Positions 21,493 to 32,441 of a stretch of DNA of 64,000 bases are shown here, one piece after another. Position 1 is the first letter of the stretch. Each line of letters begins with the position of its first letter. Position numbers and translations under genes: made by a program. The notes beneath the pieces are model-generated. The model ran no database searches and had not been told where the DNA came from. It was given only the letters and a program-made list of their open reading frames with translations. The stretch is from Leucocoprinus leucothites (lineage: Eukaryota > Basidiomycota > Agaricomycetes > Agaricales > Agaricaceae), in NCBI GenBank assembly GCA_013368445.1, contig JAACJO010000032.1:62001-126000 (forward strand), given 5' to 3'.

Positions 21493-23568
21493 ACACCTCG
21501 TTCTATAGTCTCTCTTGAGTCTTTTCTATTTTACTGGTCTAATCATGTATAGTCTTTGTCTTAAGTGGTCTTCGACTGCTTCATGTACCCCAGCTTGCTG
21601 TAGTGTACCGTCTGTTTGTAATATTTAGTTGAAAGCAGACTGCGATTGAGCACCACTATATAAATTCATTGATTAAAAAAAAAAAAAAAAAAAAAGAACA
21701 CACATTTGTGGTCAGTCGCAGCATGTTCCTTGCTGCAGTTGACGCACTTGATATGGGGACAGGGATCCCTGGCAGGTGTGGGCTGGATGGGGGGGTTTGT
21801 CTTCGGCGACCCCTTGCAGCAGGAGGTGGTGTGGTGATTCTTGGACCAATGTGGCCCACTGCAATGTGAACACCTGAGAGTGCGGTTGCGACAGGTGGTG
21901 GTAGTGTGGCCCCAATGCCAGCATCATTGACACTGGGGGGTCCTGGGGTGAGTGCGTGCAGCCTTGATCATAGACTGCACACCGTCGAAGTTGAGGTATT
22001 TGCCGACCAGGTGCTTGGTGTTAGCACCAGACTGAGAATCCCAAAGGTTGACCCAAATGGTGGCGGTGTCAGCTTTGGTGGAGTTGTGCATAATGCGCAC
22101 AGAGGAGATGTTAGCGAATGTCTCCTTGAAGGGAGACACGCGCATGCAATCGGAGATGTGTTGTGGGGTGGTGCAGATACCACTCATATAATAAGGGACA
22201 TCCAGGATCTTGAGATAAGACCTGGACCTGGGTCGTCTTGTCTTCAACTCGAACGGGGTGGTGAAGGCGGATGGGAGGGCAGACTCAATCACCAATGCCT
22301 CAGCATCGGTGGCGACGGAACTGGTGTACAATGAGATAGTGTCATACACCTTGGCGATGTTCTCAACATGAAGAGAGCTCTTTGCACGAGTGAGGGAGTC
22401 ATTGAGGAGGCGCATGGCCTTGTGATGGAGGTAGGTGATATCACTGGCATCGCCAGTGAAATCGAGGAAGAGTTGGCGTCAGGTAGGACCCGATGTGGTC
22501 ATGCGGGGCTTCCTTGCAGAAGGCGCATCGGTGAGGGCAGCCTGATGCATCACAGCAACATGATCAGGCTCGAGGGTGGGGTGGGACTGGGCAAGCTTGA
22601 TGAGTGCTGCCACAGATGCCGGGGTGCGTGCAACCTCAGTGAATGACTTCTTAGCTGCCGAGGGTGGGATGGGCACTTGCTTAGGAGCGGGGGGCACTTG
22701 AGTGGGCGCTTTGCCACTAGCACAGGCCTTCGCAGGTGCTGGCTTGGGCAGTAGGGGGGGACAGGCCAGGGTGGGCCGATGATCCGGGGGCAGTAAAGTG
22801 GGCACCTTGGGGGAGCCCATGTCAATGTCACGTGAACCCGCTTTGTCAGCGGATCCATGGGTCGCCTCGTGGGTGACATATGTACGATTAGGGTAGGCCT
22901 CTTCAACTCTAGAGGCGCAGTCCCATATGAAAACAGCGAATGTATCCCATCCCTGGGCATGCATTCACTTGCTGTCAAGGGCCATACTGCCTTGGCCCTG
23001 GTTGAAAATCTCTGCAACCAACGCAACGAGCGTCGGAATGAGTATGGCAGTAGTGGCCTCCGGAAGGGGGCCCTGGGGAACGCTCCCAACGAAGTGGGAG
23101 AAGAAGTGGAGCCCAGCAAGAGCCCAAGTCTCAACAGACTCCTCAGCTGGCCCAGAGGAGACGGCAGACCAAGGTGCTGGGGGAGGAGGAGTGATGGGCA
23201 TGAATGTGTGTGTGCCCACAGTGTAAGATTTCAGAGGCAACGGAACATCAGCCACTGGGGGAGCAGGTGATGGCAACGGGACGTCAGCCATCGACTGGGA
23301 GGGGCCAGGTGACAAAATGTCAGCCTGGGGGGGACCAAAGAACCCGCAAACATTGCGGGGGTTGTTGTATAGGTTGAGATGTTCGTCCTTGGACATCTCA
23401 GGGATATTGAGCTCGTCGTCGTCGGCATTGATGGACTTGGTGGAGCGGGGCGGAGGCCTATTAGACTTAGATTTGTGTTTACCCATGTAGCTACAAGTAA
23501 CACAGTAGTATTGAGCTCTAATCGCAACTCACCAACTTTTGATGGTAGTGGTAAGAGGTCAAGGAGGG

Positions 23569-24024
23569 GTGAGGGCTCAGCCCTCTCTCCAGTCCTATCA
23601 GCACTATATCTAGCTCCAGCTATTCAACTCTTTGAATGGCAGGCCATACACCTCACATGTGACATTCTTTCCTATGTGGATGATGGCACATTCATTGCCC
23701 AGAGGAAAGACTGGGCCATGAATCTTGATGTGCTGAAAGGTGCATAGGGGATCATGTCTGGCATAGGTCCCTGATGGTGTAGGTGGCAACACTGGTGGCT
23801 CAATCACTGTGCTCTCTCACAGTGACAGGCCATTACTACTACATCTGTGTTGGGCTTTGGCCTGAGGCAGGTGGTTTCCATGGTGGTGAGCAGGCATATT
23901 CTGCTTGAGATGTGAGGGGTATTTTCTCTCATATTTGTTTTTTAGAGTACTTCTTTGTATCCAACTAGCCTGCTATCATGAACCAGTATATAAATTTATG
24001 ATTTTATTTAATAATAATAAAAAA
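23569..24024 (+). pseudogene. LINE family E: RT fragment and 3' end
   Basis: Bases 23569-23747 encode GEGSALSPVLSALYLAPAIQ and ILSYVDDGTFIAQRKDW, the RT motifs holding the catalytic YVDD. It differs clearly from family A, which has FVDDGLCISQ. After TAG at 23745 the sequence jumps to RNase H-like and 3' UTR sequence and ends TATAAATTTATGATTTTATT followed by an A-rich tail. So this is an internally deleted copy of another LINE of the same clade. Confidence 0.65.
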
Positions 24025-24207
24025 GAGACCTGAGAAATAAAGGCAGTCTCTTCATTGCTATCCTTGGGCAGTACACATTTTCTGTAATTAATATAATCTG
24101 GGTAGATTGGGAGATCAATGAGTAGAGGTGCATGATCTGAGGGAAGTCTTGAATTTGCATTAATAACATGGGGGGTGGAATTGTTAGCACAAAAAATGAG
24201 ATTGATA
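24025..24207 (-). pseudogene. Family A endonuclease fragment
   Basis: A minus-strand piece of A ORF2 covering the end of the endonuclease domain (NSRLPSDHAPLLIDL-type sequence and the ETAFISQ linker). It lies directly against the E tail on the left and a B-like element on the right. No ends or duplications are seen. Confidence 0.7.
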
Positions 24208-24521
24208 CATTACACCTTCTTGACCTCTTACCACCATCATCTCTTAGTTGGTGTGTTGCATTTTGAGTTCAATACTACTGTGTCTACTTGTAGCTACATG
24301 GGTAAATGTAAATCTAAGTCCAACAAGCCTCCACACCAGTCAATCGAGGCTACTAATACCTCTGCTGATGTCCTATCACAGCCAGTTGCTCCCCCTGTGG
24401 CTGATGTCCCATCACTGTCCCCAAAGCCCTTCACTGCTGGTGGACAGATGTTCTACCCTGTGAAGAACCCCCTTCCCCCAGCACTGCTGTCCACTATCTT
24501 TTCCAGGTCAACTGAGGAGTC

Positions 24522-25482
24522 TTTTTTTTTTTTTTTTTTTTTTTTTAATCAATGATTTATTACATGGTGCCTGGTTGCAGTCTGCGCTTGCCAACATAAT
24601 ACAGAGCCTAAGTACCGCTACCTAAACCAAACACTACAAAGATGAGAATAGATAGAGTCCTGTCTGAATATAGTACACTACTTGATGGCAAAGAGACATG
24701 GCATAGTAACAAGGAAATGAAACTAAAGTCCAACTCGCAGACCTCTAACAGTAAGCTTACATGCGCATGTGGCCCTAGCAATGTACCAACAGGGTTGGAA
24801 GATGCATTGAAGCAGGTGCACAACCTACTACCAGGGCCTCCTATTGTCCTCCTTGTGACGGCCAAGCCAATCACGGTCGAACTGGTGGTGCCAGAATGGG
24901 CACTTTCGATCATCAGCTGCGTGGTCACCCTTGCAGTTGATACATGAGATGTGGGGACAGGGCTCCCTGGCGGGTGTGGGCAGAATGGGGGGGTTTGCCT
25001 TCAGACTCCCCTTACAGCATGATGATGTGGAGCGATGATTCTCACTATGGTGAGGACCACCACACTGGGAACACCTGAGTGCACGGTTGTGGCAGGTGGG
25101 GGTAGAGTGGCCAAAGTGCTAGCAGCGCTGGCACTGAGGGACACTGGGGTGGGTGTGGGTGGGCTTGATGATGGCCTGCATACTATTGAAGTCAAGGTAC
25201 TTGTTGAGGAGCTTCTTGGCGCTGGCTCCTGACTGAGAGTCCCATAGGTTGAACCAAATGGTTGCGGTGTCAGCCTTGGGGGAGTTGCACATGATGCGCA
25301 TAGATAAAACATCAGCAAAAGTGTCCTTGAATGGAGACAGTTGCATATGATCAGTAATCTGGACTGATGTAATACAAACGCCATTCACATGGAAGGGGAC
25401 ATCGAGGATCTTGAGATAAGACCTCGACCTGGGGCAGCGTGTCTTCAGCTTGAATGGAGCAGTGAAGACGGAGGGGATAGCA
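24522..25482 (-). mobile_element. Family C fragment with 15-bp target duplication
   Basis: The minus-strand 3' part of a C element with poly(A) at 24522, flanked by GTCAACTGAGGAGTC at 24507-24521 and 25483-25497. It includes the ORF1 C-terminus from SAIPSVF-like sequence (25480) to the TAG at 24828-24830. It is 5'-truncated. Confidence 0.92.
24828..25482 (-). pseudogene. Family C ORF1, C-terminal part
   Basis: The frame from about 25480 gives IPSVFTAPFKLKTRCPRSRS, then VPFHVNGVCITSVQITDHMQ, IWFNLWDSQSGASAKKLLNK, and after TAG near 25121 (CWRFG position) the knuckles CSQCGGPHHSENH-like and CINCKGDHAADDRKC-like. The stop at 25121 falls where sister copies read TGGCGC. It binds RNA in intact relatives. 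Confidence 0.78.
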
Positions 25483-25920
25483 GTCAACTGAGGAGTCTGT
25501 TGAGACTCGGGCTCTTGTTGGGCTCTGTTTCTTCACCTGTTTTGCTAGGACAGCTGCCCAGGCCCTCTTCCAGAGGCCACCACTACTGCACTTGTCCCGA
25601 CCCTCATTAGACTTGTTACAGAAATCTTCAACCGAGGCCAAGGTGACATGGCCCTCAACAGCAAGTGTATGTAAGCCCAGGGATGGGCCACATTTGCAGA
25701 TTTCATCCAGGACTGTGCCTCCAGAATTGAGGAGGTCCACCCTAAACATATGCGCATCATCTACAAGGTGACCCATGGATCTGCTGACAAAGTGGAACCA
25801 TGTGATGTCAACATGGGCTCCCCCAAGGTGCCCAAGACCAAACAGAAGGCCCAGCTCAATCTGCCAGCCTGTGGCTCCAGCCCCCTCTGCCCTGGCCTGT
25901 CAAAGCATGTGCATACGGCC

Positions 25921-26293
25921 TGTCGAAGCAGCAACGGGGAGCGTAGCGGTGAAGGTAGACGACGAGGTCAGTACTCACTTTACTAGGCAGTTAGTCTGTT
26001 ATGGGAGTATGTCCGAGGTAGTAGTTGCGACTGAGAGTATAGAATTGACTGTAGAATAACGAAGAAAATACAAGGTATTTATACTAAAGAGTTCGAATAA
26101 TTCTACTATAAAGAGAGTATTACACCATTGTTTCGAGGTGGTAAAGGGTACAAGTAAAATGTATAGTGAAACATGTAAAGTCCGCACGAAGTATCGGTGC
26201 GTGAACATAGTGGTATTTAATAATAGAATGCATATGTCATAATTGAGAGTGAACATGAACGTAGCAGCATGTAGACGCGCACGTGATTCAACA
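25921..26293 (-). repeat. 3' LTR of the copia element
   Basis: On the minus strand it runs from TGTTGAATCACGTG to GCTTCGACA, 373 bp. It is preceded by the polypurine tract at 26294-26304. It differs from the other LTR at nine positions. Confidence 0.95.
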
Positions 26294-26304
26294 CTCCTCC
26301 TCAC
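26294..26304 (-). promoter_or_regulatory. Polypurine tract of the copia element
   Basis: GTGAGGAGGAG on the minus strand lies directly before the 3' LTR, the expected site for the second-strand primer. Confidence 0.75.
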
Positions 26305-26371
26305 TCGAAATGGCAGGAGATGCATAATTGAGCGACTATGAAAGTGCTTCGTTTAAGCAGCTATTAAAGCG

Positions 26372-29300
26372 CTAAAGAAATTCGATACCCAGAGAATAAA
26401 CAAATTTATTGAAGAGAATTGAACCGAGGTTTTTCGTCAGAATATTGGCAGGGTTGTTTGAGCCCTCGATAAATTCCAACTCGACGGAACCTTCTTCAAT
26501 GATATCTCGGATATAGTGGTATCGTATATCAATATGCTTCGAGCGTTTTTCTTGAACAGGGTTCTCGCTCCAGAAGATAGATCCGATATTATCACCATAG
26601 AGAATCGGAGCAGGAATTTTAAAACCTATCTCTTCGAGAAGTTGTCGAATCCACATCAGCTGGCGGCTGCAATCAGATAGCGCCATATACTCAGCTTCAG
26701 TAGATGACAAAGCGACAGTTTTCTGCTTGCGGCTAAGCCAGCTTACAGGTCCATGCGCTATTGTGACAAAGTTACCTGTGACAGATTGTCGAGACTGTCC
26801 GTCTTGCGCCCAATCACTATCGGAACAAGCAATGACGGCCTGATTAGAAGCTCCATCAAAGACGAGTCGATAATTGCACGTTGATCGCAAATATTGCAGC
26901 ACATGGAGTCCAGCCCGGAAGTGCACATTGGAAGGGGTGGCAGATTGCTGGGAGAGTTTGACAACTGCGAAAGATATGTCAGGTCTTGATCCGATCATAA
27001 GATACATCAGCGATCCGACTAACTGTTGGTAATGAGTCCTAAACTTAGGATCTACCTTATTGACATAGGGTTTGAAGATGAAACCGGATGGCAGCGGTGT
27101 GAATTTTGCGCCTTTAGGAATCTCAAACTTCTCAAGAACCTTATCGAGGTATTTCACTTGATCTATATAGAGTTTTCTCTCTTTTCGATCACGTGATATG
27201 TTCATGCCTAGAAACTCAGAAAGTTCACCTTGGTCACGACATTCCCAAGTAGTCATGAATTTTTGCTTCAACTCGGAGAGGAGCAGGGAATTCTTTTTAC
27301 CCATAAAAAAGACATCATCCACATAAACGACCGCAAAGACACGCTCGCCGGTCTTAGGATGTGTAAAATGATAAACGCCAGCGTCGGACTTACAGCGCTT
27401 GAATCCAAGTTTCAGCATCGATGAAGTGAGTGCTTTCCACCAAGATAAGCCAGCTTGTTTTAGACCGTAGATCACTTTGTGTAATCTCCAGACTTTCTTC
27501 TCATGGCCAGGAAGTCGGAATCCTTCTGGCTGCTCCATATAGATCTCTTCATCCAGATCGCCATATAAATAGGCTGTTTTGACGTCAACAGAGTGAAGGT
27601 CAAAGTCCTCAAGCGCTGCAATGCCAAGAAGTAGGCGCGCGGTCTCATATCGGACAACTGGAGAAAAGAGTTCATCGAAGTCGATTCCCTCGATCTGGGA
27701 GAACCCTTTCGCAACAAGGCGAGAGCGATAGCGATTATCGGACTTGATGTTATAAACCCATCTATTTTTAATAGCTCTCCTTCCTTTTGGGAGATCAACG
27801 AGCTCGTATACACCTCGCTTGTGAAGTGCGTCTAATTCCTCAAGCATCGCTTTTTGCCATTTAGTTTGAGTTTCAGCGTCTAAGTTCGCAATATCTTGAA
27901 ACTGTTCGGGAACTGGCCCATTGGCGCGTTGTGCGAGAAGGAAATCAACTAATTTTACCCCCCCTTCCTTCATGAACTTCGCAAAATCGGTAGATGATGG
28001 TTTATTGTCAATACTACTATCCAGATGAGGGATATTCCAATTTCGTAATCTGTTCCGAGCTTCCTCATCGGAAATTGCTCCAGGAATAGGTCGATATTGG
28101 GCACAATTGCGTGGTAAGTTAGGATTGAGTTCCCTATATCGTCGGATGACATCAAGAGGGTCGCTCCTATCACCATACATGTTTCCTGGTCTGTTCGGAG
28201 GTTGAACATTTCGCCTAGGATGGCTATTTTCACGTTCGGTGACCCATCGGTCGAGCCGTTCTAGTGCATCAAGATCATCCTGGACTGAAGGTCGTGGTGG
28301 CGGTACCTCAGGTGGAGATGGAGACCGAGCACGTTTACGTGGACCAGGTTCCTTTCGCGAAGGTCCTGGAGAAGGAGGTAACTCGACTTCTTCTTCCTCT
28401 TCTTTTGGATTGCGATCTTCAGGATCAGCATAAGAGAGAGGTGGACTTGGCGATCTAGGAGGTGAAGGTGTTTTAGGGCGTGGAGGAGCATGAGGTGAAG
28501 GTGCACGAGGCGGCTCTCCTCCTCGAGGTGCAGGCGGATGGTCTATATGTGGAACATTCAGAATAGTCAAGATTGGAGGAATCTCAGTGCGAGGCGGCTC
28601 GGGGTAAACCGCGGGTTTTTGATCTGGACATTTGGGGAACATCTTTTCATCAAAGATGACAGTCGGCGAGATAAACTCGGCATTCCCTCGAGTATGGCGG
28701 AGAAAGATGTAATTCTTCTCCCGATCATATCCAACGAAGATCATCAGTTCAGATTTCGCAGATAGTTTATTTGGGCGCATTTCGTCCGGAAGGAACACAT
28801 ATGCAGCACAACCGAATACTCATAGGTGACTGATGTCAGGTTTATGTCCATGTACTAACTCAAACAGAGTTTTCCATTGGATGCAGTTCATCGATGTGCG
28901 ATTGTAGATGTGGGTTGCGGTGTTAATTGCGAAATCCCACCATGAATCTGGAAGACACGCGTGAAGTCGCATGGCTTGCACCTTCTCATGCAGTGTTCGA
29001 TTCAATCTTTCTGCTTGCCCGTTCTGTTGATGGACGTGGGGCGCACTCGGTGTGAACTCAATCCCTTTCACCCTAAGATAATCTTGCAGGGTACCTGCTA
29101 CGAATTCTCCTCCTCGATCGGATGTAAATCGACGAATCGATTTGCCAAATTGGTTCTGAACGTAAGTTAGAAGCTCAACCATGCGGGGAGCTGCTTCGGC
29201 TTTTGATCACAGAAGCACCACATGGGCAAATGAGGAGTAATCGTCCAATAAGGTCATGACCCATTTGTACTTGTGATAAGATATGATGGGGAGCTCAAAG

Positions 29301-31711
29301 AGATCACTATGAACGTGCTCAAAGGCTTCTTTTGCCCGAATTGGGTTATCATTAAAGGGTTTCTGGTGCATCTTCCCTTTCATGCAGCCTGGACAAGGGC
29401 ACGAATGATCAGGAATTGAAACCTGAGGTCCATTCAGTGTGGAGTCGGTAGTTTTGCTCAACACGCGATTAGACGGATGTCCTAAACGTTGATGCCAGGT
29501 GTTATAGTCAGGATGCTGAGCCACGTGGCTCGAAGCATTCGAATGTACAATTCGACATCTTACCGTTTGTAGTGTAGGCTGCAACTCAGAGCGAGGAGCC
29601 GCTGACAAAACAGCATTGCCTGACTCATCCCGAAAGATAGTACCATGTTTATCGGCCTCGCTGCACAACCCGGATTCCAGGAGTTGACCGGCAGACATGA
29701 GGCGATCATGCATACCCTTTACATAGAACACAGGAGACAATGAAGTCGTCGCAGTGATCATTTTTCCGTTATCATGGATCTCGTGTTCAATCAAGACAGT
29801 GCCTCGACCCGAAATGAATAGGGGAGCGTTCTTGTTAGCTGTCTGAATTTCACCGAATTTCCCCATTTCGATTGTAGAAAAATCGTCCAAATAGGGTGTG
29901 AAATGTGCGGAAGCACCCGAATCAAGAATCCAAGAAGCAGCCCGTGAAGGCGCTTTCTTTCCCTTACAGTGGCAACATAGAGCTTTCTCACACTTAGATA
30001 GATTCACACAGCGCGGCACAGAGGTCAAATCACAGTTTAATAACAGCCCCACAGGGGCGACTGAAATAGTGCGCGATACAAGAGAAGTATATACAGGAGC
30101 CAGAGATGACGTAACTAGTCCGCGAAAATGTTCAGCGTGGCCAGGAGCGCTCACATGGGAGCGGGCTCGAGTGGGGCAACAGGCCCCTTCTCGGTCGTGC
30201 TGTGGCATCACCGTATCAGTGTTATTCCAATCAGAGATAGAAGAAAAGACTTGCGTTGTCCACAACCCAGAAGTCCACCCATCAGAATCCTCCCCCTCAG
30301 AGTCGGATTCGAGCATCGGATCAGCCAGAGGTGTCATCCTCGGCGACGGTGGGCATTCATCCATATCTCCTCCATAATAAGGGATTTCCTCAATAATGGA
30401 GCCCGTCGTTTCGGCTTCGACCGCGAGGTCGGCGAGCCTTTCATCCCAGATCTTCAGCACTTTATCCTTGGTAGCTTTCGAGCTTCTGCGACAATATCCC
30501 TCGGACTGAGGAGATTCGGAGATTCGCTCCTGAAGCCGCGGTGTATTCTTTCGCGCTTCTGCAACAAGGTGGCGTGTGGATGACAAAGGGCTTGCGTTAG
30601 CCGGTTCTGCCAGCGAGGCGATCCAGTTCGCGAGGAGAGGACGGTTAGCGATAGCGGGGGCAGCGAAACCGATGGCACTGGAAGCGCCATATTGAGGAGC
30701 AACGGTGGTGACTCCGGAGGAGTTGGTGGCATCGGCATCGGTTGCAGCTTCATTAGCAGCGCCCTTACCCTTTTTGCCTCCTCTCTTACCGCATTTTCCT
30801 TTCTTGCCATCTCCGCCGGGATTGCCAGTCTGGGGGTTACCAGGTTTCTGGCCAGCGCCTTGATTAGGAGGCTGCTGCTGCTGAGGCTGCTGCTGGGGCT
30901 GTGATCGAAACAGCCCTTGTTGTTGTCCTTGCCCCTGGCGTTGTTGATTGCCGGGGTTCCGGTTCTGCTGCCATTGGCCATTGGAGCGGCCGGCGCGAGA
31001 AGTGGAAGCAGTCATCTTCTGGGACCAAGCAGCCTGAATGGCGTTACAGACCAGATCCCACGTGAGTTGGGACATTTGCGTTTGATTTGCAAGGATTGAC
31101 TGCGCTAAGGTTTCCATCCCTTGCAGGACAGCGCGAAGCAGAATCATGGCATGGATCACCTCGGGAAGTCGCGTGGTCGCGCCTTCAATCTGAGTGAATA
31201 GAGATTCGAGCTCAGTGATGGACTGAGCCGGATCCATGTTTCCGGGGAGAGACCAGGAGACAGCGCGGACGAAGTCGCCATAAACAGATGCAGGACCTTG
31301 GACGCCGTAAAGGCGTTGGAGACCATCCCAAGTGGTGGCTGGATCTCCTTGGATGATCAAGTGGAGCATGGAATCTGGGACCGCTTGGATTAGCAGGCCA
31401 ATCGCAGATTGCTCAAGGAAGTTCCTTCTGTGTTCTTCCTCTGTTCAAAGCGCATGAGAAGCAGAAGCTTCAGCAGCATTCATGACGTTACCGTCAGTGT
31501 CCATTTCTGGAGCAACAAGAGGTGGGAGCGCGGGCATTAAGCCAGTTGTGACAGTCCATCCCGTAAGAGGGGTTCCAGGGGTTGTGATCATGGAAAGGTA
31601 TCCCTGTATCCTCATGGACCAAAATTGGTAGTTCTGGGGGCCTTGAAGGATGGGGATGCAAGAAGCTCCGTTGTTGATAGAAGACATTCTGAAAAAGAAG
31701 TCGTCAGTCAA
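26372..31711 (-). pseudogene. Copia gag-pol polyprotein, one frame with three TGA codons
   Basis: From 31711 to 26372 everything lies in one frame, about 1,780 codons, broken only by TGA at 31445, 29207 and 28820 (lowest coordinate); each fits a CGA-to-TGA change. Gag (GPQNYQFWSMRIQGYLSMI, QSITELESLFTQIEG) is followed by a Gln-rich and Lys/Gly-rich stretch without a CCHC knuckle. Protease has WILDSGASAHFT near 29935. Integrase has WHQRLGHPS..CPCPGCMKGK, HSDLFEL, FTSDRGGEF and QQNGQAERLNRT (D, D, E). RT has VDVKTAYLYGDLDEEIYMEQ and VVYVDDVFFMG near 27330. RNase H has ACSDSDWAQD, SSTEAEYMAL, LYGDNIGS and RSKHIDIRYHYIRD. No frameshift is needed. Confidence 0.93.
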
Positions 31712-31948
31712 CGTTGTTCGTTAGAAGCAGCAGTGGTGCGCTAATCGAGCAAGGTTTCGAACCCAAATCGCCTAAGGGCTAGGGTAAGACACAGAAATGA
31801 GAAGGGATGCTGGGCCCTTCACAAGGTACAGCGGTGGCGCTTGGAAAGCGGCCTTCCCATAACAGGTCGATCTAGTCCTTCTCAGACATCAAGCACAGTG
31901 AGCTAGTCAGCTAGTGCGATATCGAGCTGGCGATTGGGGCCCATAACC
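31712..31948 (-). other. Copia leader region between 5' LTR and gag
   Basis: About 240 bases hold the primer-binding site next to the LTR and no gene. The gag start may be the ATG at 31711 or the one at 31687 (MSSINNGASCIPILQGPQNY), which looks more like other copia gag starts. Confidence 0.6.
31937..31948 (-). promoter_or_regulatory. Likely primer-binding site for half initiator tRNA-Met
   Basis: Minus-strand GGTTATGGGCCC directly follows the 5' LTR. It is complementary, with one G:U pair, to the anticodon arm GGGCUCAUAACC of eukaryotic initiator tRNA-Met rather than to a tRNA 3' end. Priming by an internally cleaved initiator tRNA is known for copia and Ty5. The match is seen; the mechanism is inferred. 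Confidence 0.6.
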
Positions 31949-32321
31949 TGTCGAAGCAGCAATGGGGAGCATAGTGGTGAAGGTAGACGACGAGGTCAGT
32001 ACTCACTTTACTAGGCAGTTAGTCTGTTATGGGAGTATGTTCGAGGTAGTAGTTGTGACTGAGAGTATAGAATTGACTGTAGAATAACGAAGAAAATACA
32101 AGGTATTTATACTAAAGAGTTCGAATAATTCTACTATAAAGAGAGTATTACACCATTGTTTCGAGGTGGTAAAGGGTACAAGTAAAATGTATAGTGAAAC
32201 ATGTAAAGTCCGCACGAAGTATCGGTGCGTGAACATAGTGGTATCTAATAATAGAATGCATATGTCATAATTGAGAGTGAACACGAACGTAGCAGCGTGT
32301 AGACACGCACGTGATTCAACA
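31949..32321 (-). repeat. 5' LTR of the copia element
   Basis: 373 bp, same ends as the other LTR. On the minus strand it would carry the promoter for gag-pol. Confidence 0.95.
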
Positions 32322-32441
32322 CAGCCTCCCTCTCCAAGCCCAGAATCAGGCCCGGACACCCTCCTTGACCTCTTACCACCACCATCAAAAGTTGGTGTGT
32401 TGTGACTAGAGCTCAATACTACTGCGTCTACTTGAAACTAC

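Larger units (their letters stand above)
14165..21695 (+). mobile_element. Full-length family A LINE (Tad1/I-like) with perfect target duplication
   Basis: It starts CATCCTCCTTTCCCTCTAAC at 14165, has ORF1 and ORF2, and ends TATAAATTCATTGATT plus poly(A) at 21695. The 14-bp repeat GAACACACATTTGT flanks it at 14151-14164 and 21696-21709. Without the 546-bp solo LTR at 20755-21300 it is about 6.98 kb. This is the reference copy for the autonomous family in this window. Both ORFs carry premature stops, so it is not active in this form. Confidence 0.93.
14082..23486 (-). pseudogene. Family B ORF1, split by a full-length A LINE
   Basis: The start is ATG at 23486 (MGKHKSKSNRPPPRSTKSIN). The gene goes through the Pro-rich N-terminus, the B middle module (VETWALAGLHFFSHF, VALVAEIFNQGQG), a shift near 22965, HEATHGSADKAGSRDIDMGS, FTEVARTPASVAALIKLAQS, PRSRSYLKILDVPYYMSG and TIWVNLWDSQSG, to the knuckles near 21720-21900. 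The last 80 bases lie at 14082-14164 beyond the A insert, with the TAG at 14082-14084. Stops and shifts make it non-functional. Confidence 0.82.
13209..23568 (-). mobile_element. Family B ORF1-only element with two A inserts
   Basis: The minus-strand element starts at about 23568 and ends at the poly(A) at 13209, with the GACCCC/GGGGTC tail hairpin at about 13238-13254. Two A LINEs lie inside: a 3' UTR insert at 13285-13821 and a full-length copy at 14165-21695. Without them the element is about 2.3 kb. Flanks are a copia LTR on the left and LINE E on the right, with no matching target duplication, so the locus was rearranged after or during insertion. Confidence 0.85.
25921..32321 (-). mobile_element. 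Complete Ty1/copia retrotransposon with two LTRs
   Basis: Two 373-bp LTRs (25921-26293 and 31949-32321) bound an internal region with gag, protease, integrase, RT and RNase H on the minus strand, in the Ty1/copia order with integrase before RT. Flanks are CGGCC (25916-25920) and CAGCC (32322-32326), a 5-bp target duplication with one CpG transition. The LTRs differ at nine sites, all transitions, seven at CpG. The element is inserted in the old B-like element. Confidence 0.95.

Noticed and set aside
22857..23270. Long open frames antisense to B and D ORF1 (also at 35373-36245 and 21906-22334)
   Set aside because: They are mirror frames of the GC-rich ORF1 with no recognisable domains and change whenever the sense strand decays.
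26758..26964. Small frames inside the copia pol on either strand
   Set aside because: They overlap the clear RT and RNase H coding and have no independent support.
31755..31830. tRNA-like B box (GGGTTCGAAACC on the minus strand) in the copia leader
   Set aside because: The T-stem pairs poorly and I cannot fold acceptor, D or anticodon arms around it. A real tRNA gene is not supported.
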